Part shown: piece by piece, positions 1 through 7,050 of the stretch
Numbering within the stretch: the first letter of the stretch is position 1
How the letters are laid out: the number at the start of each line of letters is the position of its first letter
Origin: Pseudomonas sp.
Lineage (GTDB): Bacteria; Pseudomonadota; Gammaproteobacteria; Pseudomonadales; Pseudomonadaceae
Assembly: GCA_030654635.1 (NCBI GenBank)
Contig: JAURXE010000535.1
Location: 1 to 10,115, forward strand
Direction: 5' to 3'
DNA: 10,115 nucleotides
The notes under the pieces: generated by a model
The model's input: only the letters and a program-made list of their open reading frames with translations
What the model was told of the DNA's origin: nothing
Database searches by the model: none
Translations under genes and position numbers: made by a program

Positions 1-396
1 GATCTTGAGCGCTCGCTGGCGTTTTACACCGGCGCGCTCGGCATGCGCTTACTGCGTCGGGAGGAATATCCCAGCGGACGCTTCACCTTGGCGTTCGTTG
101 GCTATGGCGCCGAACATGCCGGAGCGGTGCTTGAACTCACCCACAACTGGGATAGTGATAGCTATGAATTGGGTTCTGCCTTTGGCCATATTGCGCTCGC
201 TGTAGCCGAGTTGAGATTGACCTGTGCAGCGCTCGAAGCCAGCGGGGTTAAGGTGTTGCGCGAGCCTGGGCCGATGGCATTCAGTGCCGTCAACGCAGGT
301 GCGCCAGAGGTCATTGCCTTTATCGAAGATCCAGACGGTTACCAGATTGAGCTGATTGAAGTTCGTTCAATGCCGGTGCCAGATTGGTACATCTGA
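1..396 (+). CDS. gloA: Lactoylglutathione lyase (glyoxalase I), 5' partial
   Basis: Glyoxalase I isomerises the hemithioacetal of methylglyoxal and glutathione to S-lactoylglutathione in the cytoplasm, the first step of methylglyoxal detoxification. Reading frame 1 is open from base 1 and gives 131 residues up to the TGA at 394-396. By comparison with E. coli GloA only about the first dozen residues are missing, including the first metal-ligand histidine. The remaining expected ligands are visible: Glu in LELTHNW (codon 133-135), His in FGHIAL (codon 187-189) and Glu in YQIELIE (codon 349-351). FVGYG and EDPDGYQIE are family motifs. The short form without extra helices resembles the bacterial Ni/Co-type enzymes. 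The loop before VIAFIEDP (AFSAVNAGAPE) is about six residues longer than in E. coli GloA, and the C-terminus ends in an unusual PVPDWYI tail. The gene runs head-on into the RlpA-like gene with a 51-base gap. Confidence 0.93.
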   Translation, partial: DLERSLAFYTGALGMRLLRREEYPSGRFTLAFVGYGAEHAGAVLELTHNWDSDSYELGSAFGHIALAVAELRLTCAALEASGVKVLREPGPMAFSAVNAGAPEVIAFIEDPDGYQIELIEVRSMPVPDWYI

Positions 397-447
397 ATGA
401 ATGTGTTGCTGGAACTCGCGCTGAATCAATCAGCGGCAGGGTAGCCC

Positions 448-822
448 TCAATCGACACTTTCCACCCGTACCGGCGCTACGCCTGAACGCAGCATGTCGA
501 GTTGTTGGGCGGCTTTGCGGGAGAGGTCGATGATGCGGCGGCGGGCGTAGGGGCCGCGGTCGTTGATGCGTACCAGCACACTTTTGTCGTTGTTGAGGTT
601 GGTCACCCGCACCCGGGTGCCGAAGGGCAGTGTGCGGTGGGCGGCGGTCAGTTGGTTTTGGTCGAAGCGCTCGCCGCTGGCGGTGCGTTTGCCCTGGTGC
701 TTGGCGCCGTAATAAGACGCTTCGCCCTCGGCGTTGTAGTCGCCCTGCTCGGTGCCGAAGGGCAGCCAGGAACAGCCGGCGAGCAGGCCAAAAAGGCTGC
801 TGATAATCAGGGCGCGCCACAT
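448..822 (-). CDS. Small RlpA-like lipoprotein with double-psi beta-barrel (DPBB) domain
   Basis: A 124-residue exported lipoprotein. Residues 1-17 (MWRALIISSLFGLLAGC) form a lipoprotein signal peptide with lipobox LAGC, so Cys17 is the predicted lipidated residue. Residues 33-123 form an RlpA-type DPBB domain: GEASYYG at 33-39, TASGERFD at 47-54, LPFGTRVRVTNL at 65-76, INDRGPY at 86-92 and IIDLS at 97-101. E51 and D88 occupy the positions of the acidic pair needed for lytic transglycosylase activity in P. aeruginosa RlpA, so cleavage of stem-peptide-free glycan strands is possible. Unlike full RlpA it has no SPOR domain to target it to the septum. The ATG at 822 was chosen over an upstream in-frame start at 855 because it follows GGAG (831-834) by eight bases and begins the signal peptide. 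It lies directly downstream of the gatB terminator. The fold is confident; the enzyme activity is inferred. Confidence 0.88.
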   Translation of the reverse strand: MWRALIISSLFGLLAGCSWLPFGTEQGDYNAEGEASYYGAKHQGKRTASGERFDQNQLTAAHRTLPFGTRVRVTNLNNDKSVLVRINDRGPYARRRIIDLSRKAAQQLDMLRSGVAPVRVESVD

Positions 823-836
823 AGTTTTAGCTCCAG

Positions 837-867
837 ATAAAACAACGCCGGGCATGCCCGGCGTTGT
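837..867 (-). terminator. Rho-independent terminator of the gatCAB operon
   Basis: Bases 842-867 are a perfect 26-base palindrome. As RNA it gives an 11-bp stem (842-852 with 857-867) and a CATG loop. On the minus strand the stem runs straight into TTTTAT, giving an intrinsic terminator 22 bases past the gatB stop. On the plus strand no T tract follows. The GGAG of the RlpA-like gene lies only three bases beyond, so any read-through transcript carries this hairpin in its leader. Confidence 0.88.
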
Positions 868-889
868 GTTGCGTGATGACGCGGTGAGC

Positions 890-2335
890 TTAGCCCTCCA
901 GCTTGCTTTTCAGCAGCTGGTTGACCTGGCCTGGGTTGGCCTTGCCTTTGGAGACTTTCATCGCCTGGCCGACGAAGAAGCCGAACATCTTGCCGCGCTT
1001 GGCTTCATCCGCAGCGCGGTATTGCTCGACCTGTTCGGCGTTGGCGGCGAGCATTTCATCGAGCATCGATTCGATGGCGCCGCTGTCGGTGACTTGCTTG
1101 AGGCCGCGGGCTTCGATCACCTGATCGGCGCTGCCTTCGCCATTGGCCATGGCTTCAAAGACCATTTTGGCGATTTTGCCGCTTATGGTGTTGTCTTTGA
1201 TGCGCAGGATCATGCCGCCCAGTTGCTCGGCGGACACTGGCGATTGGTCGATCTCCAGATTGTCTTTGTTGAGCAGGCTGGACAGCTCGCCCATCACCCA
1301 ATTGGCGGCCAGTTTGGCGTCGTCGCAGGTGGCATTGACGGCTTCGAAGTAGTTGGCCAGTTCGCGGCTGCTGGCCAGGACGTCGGCGTCGTAGGCGGAC
1401 AGGCCAAACTGGGCCTCGAAGCGCTCGCGTTTTTGTACCGGTAACTCCGGCAGGCTGGCGCGGATTTCGTCCAGCAGGCTCTGCTCGATCACCACCGGCA
1501 ACAGGTCAGGGCAGGGGAAGTAACGGTAGTCGTTGGCTTCCTCTTTGCTGCGCATGGAGCGGGTTTCGTCTTTGCTCGGGTCGTACAGGCGGGTTTCCTG
1601 CACCACCTTGCCGCCGTCTTCGATCAACTCGATCTGCCGCTGCACTTCGTGGTTGATGGCTTTTTCGATAAAGCGGAACGAGTTGACGTTTTTGACTTCG
1701 GCGCGGGTGCCGTAGGCGGCCTGGCCAACCGGGCGCACCGAAACGTTGCAGTCGCAACGCAGCGAGCCTTCGGCCATGTTGCCGTCGCAAATCCCAAGGT
1801 AACGCACCAGGGCGTGGATGGCTTTGACGTAGGCGACCGCTTCCTTGGCGCTGCGGATGTCCGGCTCCGAGACGATTTCCAGCAGCGGGGTGCCGGCGCG
1901 ATTCAGGTCGATGCCGGTCATGCCGTGGAAGTCTTCGTGCAGGCTCTTGCCGGCGTCTTCTTCCAGGTGTGCGCGGGTGATGCCGATGCGCTTGACCGTA
2001 CCGTCTTCGAGGGTGATGTCGAGGAAGCCCTTGCCGACGATCGGGTGGTCCATCTGGCTGGTCTGGTAGCCCTTGGGCAGGTCCGGGTAGAAGTAGTTCT
2101 TGCGGGCAAAGATGTTGCGTTCGGCAATCTCGGCGTCAATTGCTAGGCCGAACTTGCAGGCCATGCGCACGGCTTCGGCATTCAGCACCGGCAAGGTGCC
2201 GGGCATGCCTAAGTCAACCAGGCTGGCCTGGGTGTTAGGCTCGGCGCCGAAGGTGGTGGCACTGGCGGAGAAGATCTTCGATTTGGTGCTGAGCTGGGCG
2301 TGGATTTCCAGCCCGATAACTGTTTCCCATTGCAT
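890..2335 (-). CDS. gatB: Aspartyl/glutamyl-tRNA(Asn/Gln) amidotransferase subunit B
   Basis: GatB is the tRNA-binding and kinase subunit of the GatCAB amidotransferase. It phosphorylates the side chain of mischarged Asp-tRNA(Asn) or Glu-tRNA(Gln), which is then amidated with ammonia delivered from GatA. The 481 residues are a normal family length. The N-terminal catalytic cradle starts with [13 protein letters not shown] (E10 and H12, part of the metal site in solved structures). It carries the family signature [17 protein letters not shown] (143-159) and the [12 protein letters not shown] motif (190-201). The C-terminal part (about 295-481) is the helical and YqeY-like tail that contacts the tRNA elbow. 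The ATG at 2335 is supported by GGAG seven bases upstream, and that site overlaps the gatA stop codon, so translation is probably coupled. Last gene of gatC-gatA-gatB. In Pseudomonas the complex mainly makes Asn-tRNA(Asn), since asparaginyl-tRNA synthetase is usually absent. Confidence 0.98.
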   Translation of the reverse strand: MQWETVIGLEIHAQLSTKSKIFSASATTFGAEPNTQASLVDLGMPGTLPVLNAEAVRMACKFGLAIDAEIAERNIFARKNYFYPDLPKGYQTSQMDHPIVGKGFLDITLEDGTVKRIGITRAHLEEDAGKSLHEDFHGMTGIDLNRAGTPLLEIVSEPDIRSAKEAVAYVKAIHALVRYLGICDGNMAEGSLRCDCNVSVRPVGQAAYGTRAEVKNVNSFRFIEKAINHEVQRQIELIEDGGKVVQETRLYDPSKDETRSMRSKEEANDYRYFPCPDLLPVVIEQSLLDEIRASLPELPVQKRERFEAQFGLSAYDADVLASSRELANYFEAVNATCDDAKLAANWVMGELSSLLNKDNLEIDQSPVSAEQLGGMILRIKDNTISGKIAKMVFEAMANGEGSADQVIEARGLKQVTDSGAIESMLDEMLAANAEQVEQYRAADEAKRGKMFGFFVGQAMKVSKGKANPGQVNQLLKSKLEG

Positions 2336-2346
2336 GTCAGTGCTCC

Positions 2347-3804
2347 TCAGAAGCCGCTCGGGGCTTGTGTGTGCCAGGCAGTGACCTGCTGGTATTGATG
2401 GGCGACATTCAGCAGGCGGCCTTCCTGGAAGTACGGCGCCAGCAGCTGCACGCCCACTGGCAAGCCATCGACGAAGCCGGCGGGCATCGACAGGCCGGGG
2501 ATGCCGGCGAGGTTGGCGGTGATGGTGTAGATATCTTCGAGGTACTGGGCGACCGGGTCGTTGTTTTTCTCGCCGAGTTTCCAGGCCAGGTTTGGCGTGG
2601 TCGGGCTGAGGATCACGTCGACTTCCTGGAAGGCCGCGACGAAGTCGTTTTTGATCAGCCGGCGAATCTTCTGCGCTTGCAGGTAGTAGGCGTCGTAGTA
2701 ACCGGCCGACAGCGCGTAGGCGCCGACCAAAATCCGGCGTTTCACTTCGTCGCCAAAACCTTCGGCGCGCGAGCGCTTGTAGAGGTCTTCGAGGTTTTGC
2801 GGGTTCTCGCAGCGATAGCCAAACCGCACGCCGTCGAAGCGCGACAGGTTGGAGCTGGCCTCGGCCGGGGCGATCACGTAGTAGGCGGCAATCGCGTGCT
2901 GGGTGTTGGGCAGGCTGATGTCTTTGACTGTGGCGCCGAGCTTTTTCAGCTCCTCGACCACCGCCAAGGTGGCGGCAGCGATGCGTCCGTCTAGGCCGGC
3001 GGCGAAGTATTCCTTCGGCAAGCCGATGCGCAGGCCTTTGAGCGGCAGATTGAGGGCGGCCAGGTAGTCATCCAGTGGCTGCTCGACGCTGGTGGAGTCT
3101 TTCGGGTCGAAGCCGGCCATGGCCTGCAGCAGCAAGGCGCAGTCTTCGGCGTTGCGCGCCAAGGGGCCGGCTTGGTCGAGGCTGGAGGCGTAGGCGATCA
3201 TGCCCCAGCGCGAGACGCGGCCGTAAGTCGGTTTGATCCCGGTGAGGTTGGTCAGCGCGGCGGGCTGGCGAATCGAACCGCCGGTGTCGGTACCAGTGGC
3301 GGCCGGCAACAGGCGGGCGGCCACGGCGGCGGCCGAACCACCGGAGGAGCCGCCGGGTACGCGGGTCAGATCCCAGGGGTTGTTGACCGCGCCGTAGTAG
3401 CTCGACTCATTGGAGGAGCCCATGGCGAACTCGTCCATGTTCAGTTTGCCGAGGGTCACGCAGCCAGCGCCTGCGAGTTTCTCGACCACTGTGGCGTTGT
3501 AGGGCGCGATAAAGTTGTCGAGCATCTTTGAGCCGCAACTGGTGCGCACGCCTTCAGTGCAAAACAGGTCTTTGTGGGCGATCGGCGCGCCTAGCAGCGC
3601 GCCGGTTTCGCCATTGGCGCGTCGCGCGTCGGCGGCCTTGGCTTGGCTCAGGGCCAGCTCTTCGGTGACGCTGATAAAGCTGTTTAGTTGCGGGTCGAGC
3701 GCCTTGATGCGGGCCAGCAGGTGGCTGCTCAGCTCGCTGGCAGAGAATTCTTTGGCGGCCAGGGCGCGGCTGATGTCGGCCAGGCTAAGTTGGTGCATAT
3801 CCAT
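2347..3804 (-). CDS. gatA: Aspartyl/glutamyl-tRNA(Asn/Gln) amidotransferase subunit A
   Basis: GatA is the glutaminase subunit of GatCAB. It hydrolyses glutamine and passes the ammonia through a tunnel to GatB. The 485-residue protein is a full-length amidase-signature enzyme. The Ser-cisSer-Lys triad is visible: K78 in [10 protein letters not shown], the cis-serine S153 in [12 protein letters not shown], and the nucleophile S177 in [13 protein letters not shown]. Each is offset by one from the S. aureus GatA triad (K79, S154, S178). Other conserved stretches are [13 protein letters not shown] (119-131) and a SMPAG segment near the C-terminus. The ATG at 3804 overlaps the gatC stop codon by one base (TAATG), so translational coupling is likely; a second in-frame ATG at 3798 is an alternative start. 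Only 11 bases separate it from gatB. Nothing looks truncated or altered. Confidence 0.98.
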   Translation of the reverse strand: MDMHQLSLADISRALAAKEFSASELSSHLLARIKALDPQLNSFISVTEELALSQAKAADARRANGETGALLGAPIAHKDLFCTEGVRTSCGSKMLDNFIAPYNATVVEKLAGAGCVTLGKLNMDEFAMGSSNESSYYGAVNNPWDLTRVPGGSSGGSAAAVAARLLPAATGTDTGGSIRQPAALTNLTGIKPTYGRVSRWGMIAYASSLDQAGPLARNAEDCALLLQAMAGFDPKDSTSVEQPLDDYLAALNLPLKGLRIGLPKEYFAAGLDGRIAAATLAVVEELKKLGATVKDISLPNTQHAIAAYYVIAPAEASSNLSRFDGVRFGYRCENPQNLEDLYKRSRAEGFGDEVKRRILVGAYALSAGYYDAYYLQAQKIRRLIKNDFVAAFQEVDVILSPTTPNLAWKLGEKNNDPVAQYLEDIYTITANLAGIPGLSMPAGFVDGLPVGVQLLAPYFQEGRLLNVAHQYQQVTAWHTQAPSGF

Positions 3805-4091
3805 TATTCGATCACCTTGGGAACCAGAAACAGGCCCGCTTCAACGGCCGGGGCTATGGCTTGGTAAGCCTCGCGCTGATTGGTTTCGGTGACCTGGTCG
3901 GCGCGCAGGCGCTGGGTAGCTTCCAGCGGGTGAGCCAGGGGTTCGATGCCAGTGGTGTCGACAGCCTGCATGGCGTCGATCAGGCCGAGAATATTATTGA
4001 GGGTCGCGGTGGTACGCGGGATATCGGCTTCATTCAGGCCAATTCGGGCCAGGTGAGCGATTTTTTCCACGTCGCAGCGTTCAAGCGCCAT
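3804..4091 (-). CDS. gatC: Aspartyl/glutamyl-tRNA(Asn/Gln) amidotransferase subunit C
   Basis: GatC is the small subunit that wraps around the GatA-GatB interface and stabilises the complex. The 95-residue protein starts [19 protein letters not shown], the usual N-terminal helix with the HLARIGL motif. It continues through [16 protein letters not shown] and the IEPLAHPLE linker and ends in FLVPKVIE, the family C-terminus. An upstream in-frame ATG at 4145 would add 18 residues with no family similarity. The start at 4091 is preferred because it fits the family length and has GGAG eight bases upstream. It is the first gene of the operon and is transcribed away from mreB across a 237-base divergent region. 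Confidence 0.96.
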   Translation of the reverse strand: MALERCDVEKIAHLARIGLNEADIPRTTATLNNILGLIDAMQAVDTTGIEPLAHPLEATQRLRADQVTETNQREAYQAIAPAVEAGLFLVPKVIE

Positions 4092-4212
4092 CGGGGATAC
4101 TCCAATAAAACAGCTGCAGCGGAGGGCGAGCAGCTGATTAGGCAAAAAAACTTACAGGCGGTAAATGCAGCGCGAGGCGGTTAAAAGCCGGGATGAGGGC
4201 CGCAAGACAGCT

Positions 4213-4240
4213 AAAAAGCGGCAATCTAACATATTGCCGC
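4213..4240 (-). terminator. Terminator-like hairpin (possible attenuator) facing gatC
   Basis: Eight-base arms GCGGCAAT (4218-4225) and ATTGCCGC (4233-4240) form a perfect stem with a seven-base loop. On the minus strand the stem is followed by TTTTTAG (4217-4211), the form of an intrinsic terminator. It lies 122 bases in front of the gatC start. It could attenuate gatCAB transcription started further upstream, or stop transcripts coming from the mreB side. A minus-strand TTGGGC / TAGATT pair (15-base spacer) overlaps the hairpin but is too short-spaced to be a convincing promoter. I see no clear gatC promoter elsewhere in the gap. Confidence 0.5.
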
Positions 4241-4241
4241 C

Positions 4242-4270
4242 TTGCCCAAAATCCCCGTCGTTGTTAGAGT
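4242..4270 (+). promoter_or_regulatory. Candidate sigma70 promoter of mreB
   Basis: TTGCCC (4242-4247) and TAGAGT (4265-4270) are separated by 17 bases. The -10 box is preceded by TGT, an extended -10 arrangement. Each box matches four of six consensus bases. Transcription would start near 4277, leaving a leader of about 50 bases before mreB. The -35 box lies one base after the gatC-facing hairpin. Confidence 0.45.
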
Positions 4271-4280
4271 TTGCGGCACT

Positions 4281-4307
4281 TTTTTACCTGCGCATTTTTA
4301 CCTGCGC
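4281..4307 (+). repeat. Tandem 13-base direct repeat upstream of mreB
   Basis: TTTTTACCTGCGC occurs exactly twice, at 4281-4293 and 4295-4307, with a 14-base period. The repeats lie between the candidate mreB promoter and the mreB start, probably inside the mRNA leader. They could bind a regulator or simply be a local duplication. Confidence 0.9.
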
Positions 4308-4316
4308 GCTGCTTAA

Positions 4317-5368
<1,052 letters not shown>

Positions 5369-5369
<1 letters not shown>

Positions 5370-5400
5370 GCCGGCGGCTGCAGGCGATCAGTGGCCGGCT
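5369..5400 (+). other. Intercistronic hairpin between mreB and mreC
   Basis: AGCCGGC (5369-5375, beginning in the last base of the mreB stop codon) pairs with GCCGGCT (5394-5400) around an 18-base loop. No T tract follows, so it is not an intrinsic terminator. It could protect the mreB mRNA 3' end, mark a processing point, or help set MreB in excess over MreC and MreD. The role is inferred; only the inverted repeat is seen. Confidence 0.4.
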
Positions 5401-5453
5401 GGAGCGCGGCGCTGCTGTTAGTCTGCGGCTAATCGCTTGAGGCTTGCTGCTGC

Positions 5454-5459
5454 AAGGAG
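5454..5459 (+). promoter_or_regulatory. Strong Shine-Dalgarno that points to a non-standard mreC start
   Basis: AAGGAG, a near-perfect Shine-Dalgarno, lies six bases before ATC (5466). That is ideal spacing, but the codon is not a normal start. CTG directly follows the site with no spacing. The next GTG (5502) is 42 bases away and has only AAGGGA (5484-5489) with a 12-base spacer. Confidence 0.7.
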
Positions 5460-5465
5460 CTGACC

Positions 5466-6470
5466 ATCAAACCGCTATTTGCCAAGGGACCTTCGCCGGG
5501 CGTGCGCCTATTGGTGCTGACCGTACTTTCGGTCACGCTGATGTTGGTCGATGCGCGCCTGGACACCCTCAAACCGTTGCGCAGCCAACTCGGGCTGGTG
5601 CTCACGCCCTTTTATTGGGTGGCGGATTTGCCGACGCGGCTCTGGCAAGGCGTTAATCAGCAGGTCAGCAGCCACGCTGAACTGCTCGCCGAAAACGAAA
5701 AACTCAAAGCTGAAGCCTTGCTGATGCAGCGTCGCCTGCAAAAGTTGGCCACCTTGATCGAACAAAACGTCCGTCTGCGCGAGCTGCTGAACTCCTCGGC
5801 ACTGGTGGATGACCAGGTGCTGGTGGGCGAGCTGATTGGCGTTGACCCCAACCCCTTCACTCAGCGCTTGTTGATCGATAAGGGCGAAAAAGATGGCGTC
5901 TTTCTCGGTCAGCCGGTGCTCGATGCGCGTGGCTTGATGGGCCAGGTGGTTGAGGTAATGCCCTATTCATCGCGGGTGCTGCTGCTGACCGACACCACCC
6001 ACAGCATCCCGGTACAGGTGAATCGTAACGGTTTGCGCGCAATCGCAAGCGGCACCGGTAATCCAGAGCGCCTTGAGCTGCGCCATGTGGCCGATACCGC
6101 CGACATCAAAGAAGGTGATTTGCTGGTCAGCTCGGGCCTTGGCCAGCGCTTCCCGGCCGGCTACCCGGTGGCGACGGTGAAAGAGGTGATTCACGACACC
6201 GGACAGCCCTTTGCGATTATTCGCGCCGAACCCACTGCCGCGCTGAACCGTAGCCGCTATGTGTTGTTGGTGTTCACCGATAAGCGCAGCGCCGAACAGC
6301 GCGCCAACGATGCGGCTTTGGCGCAAGAGGCCGCCGATAAAATTGGCGTGGCCGCGGCGATTGCCGTCCCCGGCGCCGATGCGCCGCCGGTTGTGAGCCC
6401 GGCACCTGCACCTGCCGCTCCAGCCCGCGCTGCACCAGTTAAACCTGTCGTACCTGCGGGGGCTCACTGA
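5466..6470 (+). CDS. mreC: Rod shape-determining protein MreC, with unusual start codon
   Basis: MreC is a bitopic inner-membrane protein whose periplasmic beta domains assemble into filaments and activate the elongation synthases. From ATC at 5466 it has 334 residues: cytoplasmic KPLFAKGPSPG (2-12), a transmembrane helix around 14-28 (RLLVLTVLSVTLMLV), a coiled coil around 68-112 and then the two beta-barrel domains. It ends in an Ala/Pro-rich tail (about 295-334), as in pseudomonads. The family N-terminus (IKPLF-KGPS) is encoded upstream of the only ordinary start, GTG at 5502. No ATG, GTG or TTG lies between the in-frame TAA at 5430-5432 and that GTG. I place the start at ATC because of the Shine-Dalgarno at 5454-5459; CTG 5460 or GTG 5502 (322 residues) remain possible. 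The stop overlaps the mreD ATG by one base. Identity is certain; the start is not. Confidence 0.93.
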   Translation: MKPLFAKGPSPGVRLLVLTVLSVTLMLVDARLDTLKPLRSQLGLVLTPFYWVADLPTRLWQGVNQQVSSHAELLAENEKLKAEALLMQRRLQKLATLIEQNVRLRELLNSSALVDDQVLVGELIGVDPNPFTQRLLIDKGEKDGVFLGQPVLDARGLMGQVVEVMPYSSRVLLLTDTTHSIPVQVNRNGLRAIASGTGNPERLELRHVADTADIKEGDLLVSSGLGQRFPAGYPVATVKEVIHDTGQPFAIIRAEPTAALNRSRYVLLVFTDKRSAEQRANDAALAQEAADKIGVAAAIAVPGADAPPVVSPAPAPAAPARAAPVKPVVPAGAH

Positions 6471-6958
6471 TGGTTGGCGCACGTCCGCGTAATGCTTGGG
6501 TTATTTGGTGCAGTTTTGCGTTGGCTTTGCTGCTCAGCGTGGCGCCGATGCCGAGCTTTATCGAAACCGGCCGCCCGCTTTGGCTGGCCTTGGTGTTGAG
6601 CTACTGGATGCTAGCTCTGCCGCATCGCGTCGGGATGATCAGCGCCTGGCTGCTGGGCTTGGCCGCCGACGTACTGTATGGCTCGTTGCTAGGACAGAAT
6701 GCCCTGGCCCTGAGCTTGATTGCTTTTTTGGTGCTGATCCTGCAGCAGCGCTTGCGCAGCTTTCCGATCTGGCAGCAGAGCATGGTGCTAATGGTGGTAT
6801 TTGGTCTGGCGCAGTTGGTTCAGCTTTGGTTGAATGTACTGGTTGGTAATCGCCCCTCAGCCCTGTTGTTTCTGGTGCCGGTGCCGATTAGCGCCTTATG
6901 TTGGCCGTGGGTGTCGGTGGGCCTGCGTAAGTTACGTGTGGGTCTAAGCGTGTCTTAA
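6470..6958 (+). CDS. mreD: Rod shape-determining membrane protein MreD
   Basis: MreD is the polytopic inner-membrane partner of MreC in the elongation complex. The 162-residue protein is strongly hydrophobic. I see about six likely transmembrane stretches, near residues 10-26, 36-50, 55-72, 77-92, 102-122 and 130-150. The motifs RPLWLALVLSYW (35-46) and GLAADVLYGSLLGQNAL (63-79) are typical of the family. The ATG is joined to the mreC stop (TGATG), with a G-rich stretch (GGGGG) as the ribosome binding site, so its translation is probably coupled to mreC. It is followed by a weak hairpin and then the PEGA-like gene rather than by maf. Confidence 0.95.
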   Translation: MVGARPRNAWVIWCSFALALLLSVAPMPSFIETGRPLWLALVLSYWMLALPHRVGMISAWLLGLAADVLYGSLLGQNALALSLIAFLVLILQQRLRSFPIWQQSMVLMVVFGLAQLVQLWLNVLVGNRPSALLFLVPVPISALCWPWVSVGLRKLRVGLSVS

Positions 6959-6971
6959 CGGCTTGGCTTGG

Positions 6972-6994
6972 GGTGTTTCTGAACACCTTGGTTT
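6972..6994 (+). terminator. Weak terminator-like hairpin after mreD
   Basis: GGTGTT (6972-6977) and AACACC (6982-6987) form a perfect six-base stem with a TCTG loop, followed by TTGGTTT. The T tract is broken by two G, so termination would be partial at best. It begins 14 bases after the mreD stop and overlaps the -35 region of the candidate promoter for the next gene. Confidence 0.35.
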
Positions 6995-7016
6995 ACAGTG
7001 TGCTCATCAAGATAAT
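6988..7016 (+). promoter_or_regulatory. Candidate promoter of the PEGA-like gene
   Basis: TTGGTT (6988-6993) and GATAAT (7011-7016, five of six consensus bases) are separated by 17 bases. They lie in an unusually AT-rich patch (about 7005-7027) in a GC-rich window. Transcription would start near 7023, 28 bases before the chosen ATG. TTTACA (6992-6997) is an alternative -35 box. Confidence 0.5.
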
Positions 7017-7050
7017 AAATATAAATTCGCATGGGGTGGGGAGCGCAGTA

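Noticed and set aside
419-435. Small inverted repeat CGCTGA-ATCAA-TCAGCG between the convergent gloA and RlpA-like genes
   Set aside because: The stem is only six bases and no T tract follows on either strand, so it is not convincing as a shared terminator.
752-1444. A 230-codon plus-strand frame opposite gatB and the RlpA-like gene
   Set aside because: It crosses the gatB terminator and two recognised genes, and its translation is an Ala/Gly/Val-rich shadow of gatB without recognisable motifs.
1649-2146. A 165-codon plus-strand frame opposite gatB
   Set aside because: Entirely within gatB on the other strand; composition typical of a shadow frame.
5967-6482. A 171-codon minus-strand frame opposite mreC
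   Set aside because: Shadow of mreC, with no start signal and no recognisable protein features.
6973-7050. GTG start at 6973 that would lengthen the PEGA-like protein by 26 residues
   Set aside because: It lies inside a hairpin and upstream of the candidate promoter, would push the signal peptide inward, and lacks a better ribosome binding site than ATG 7051.
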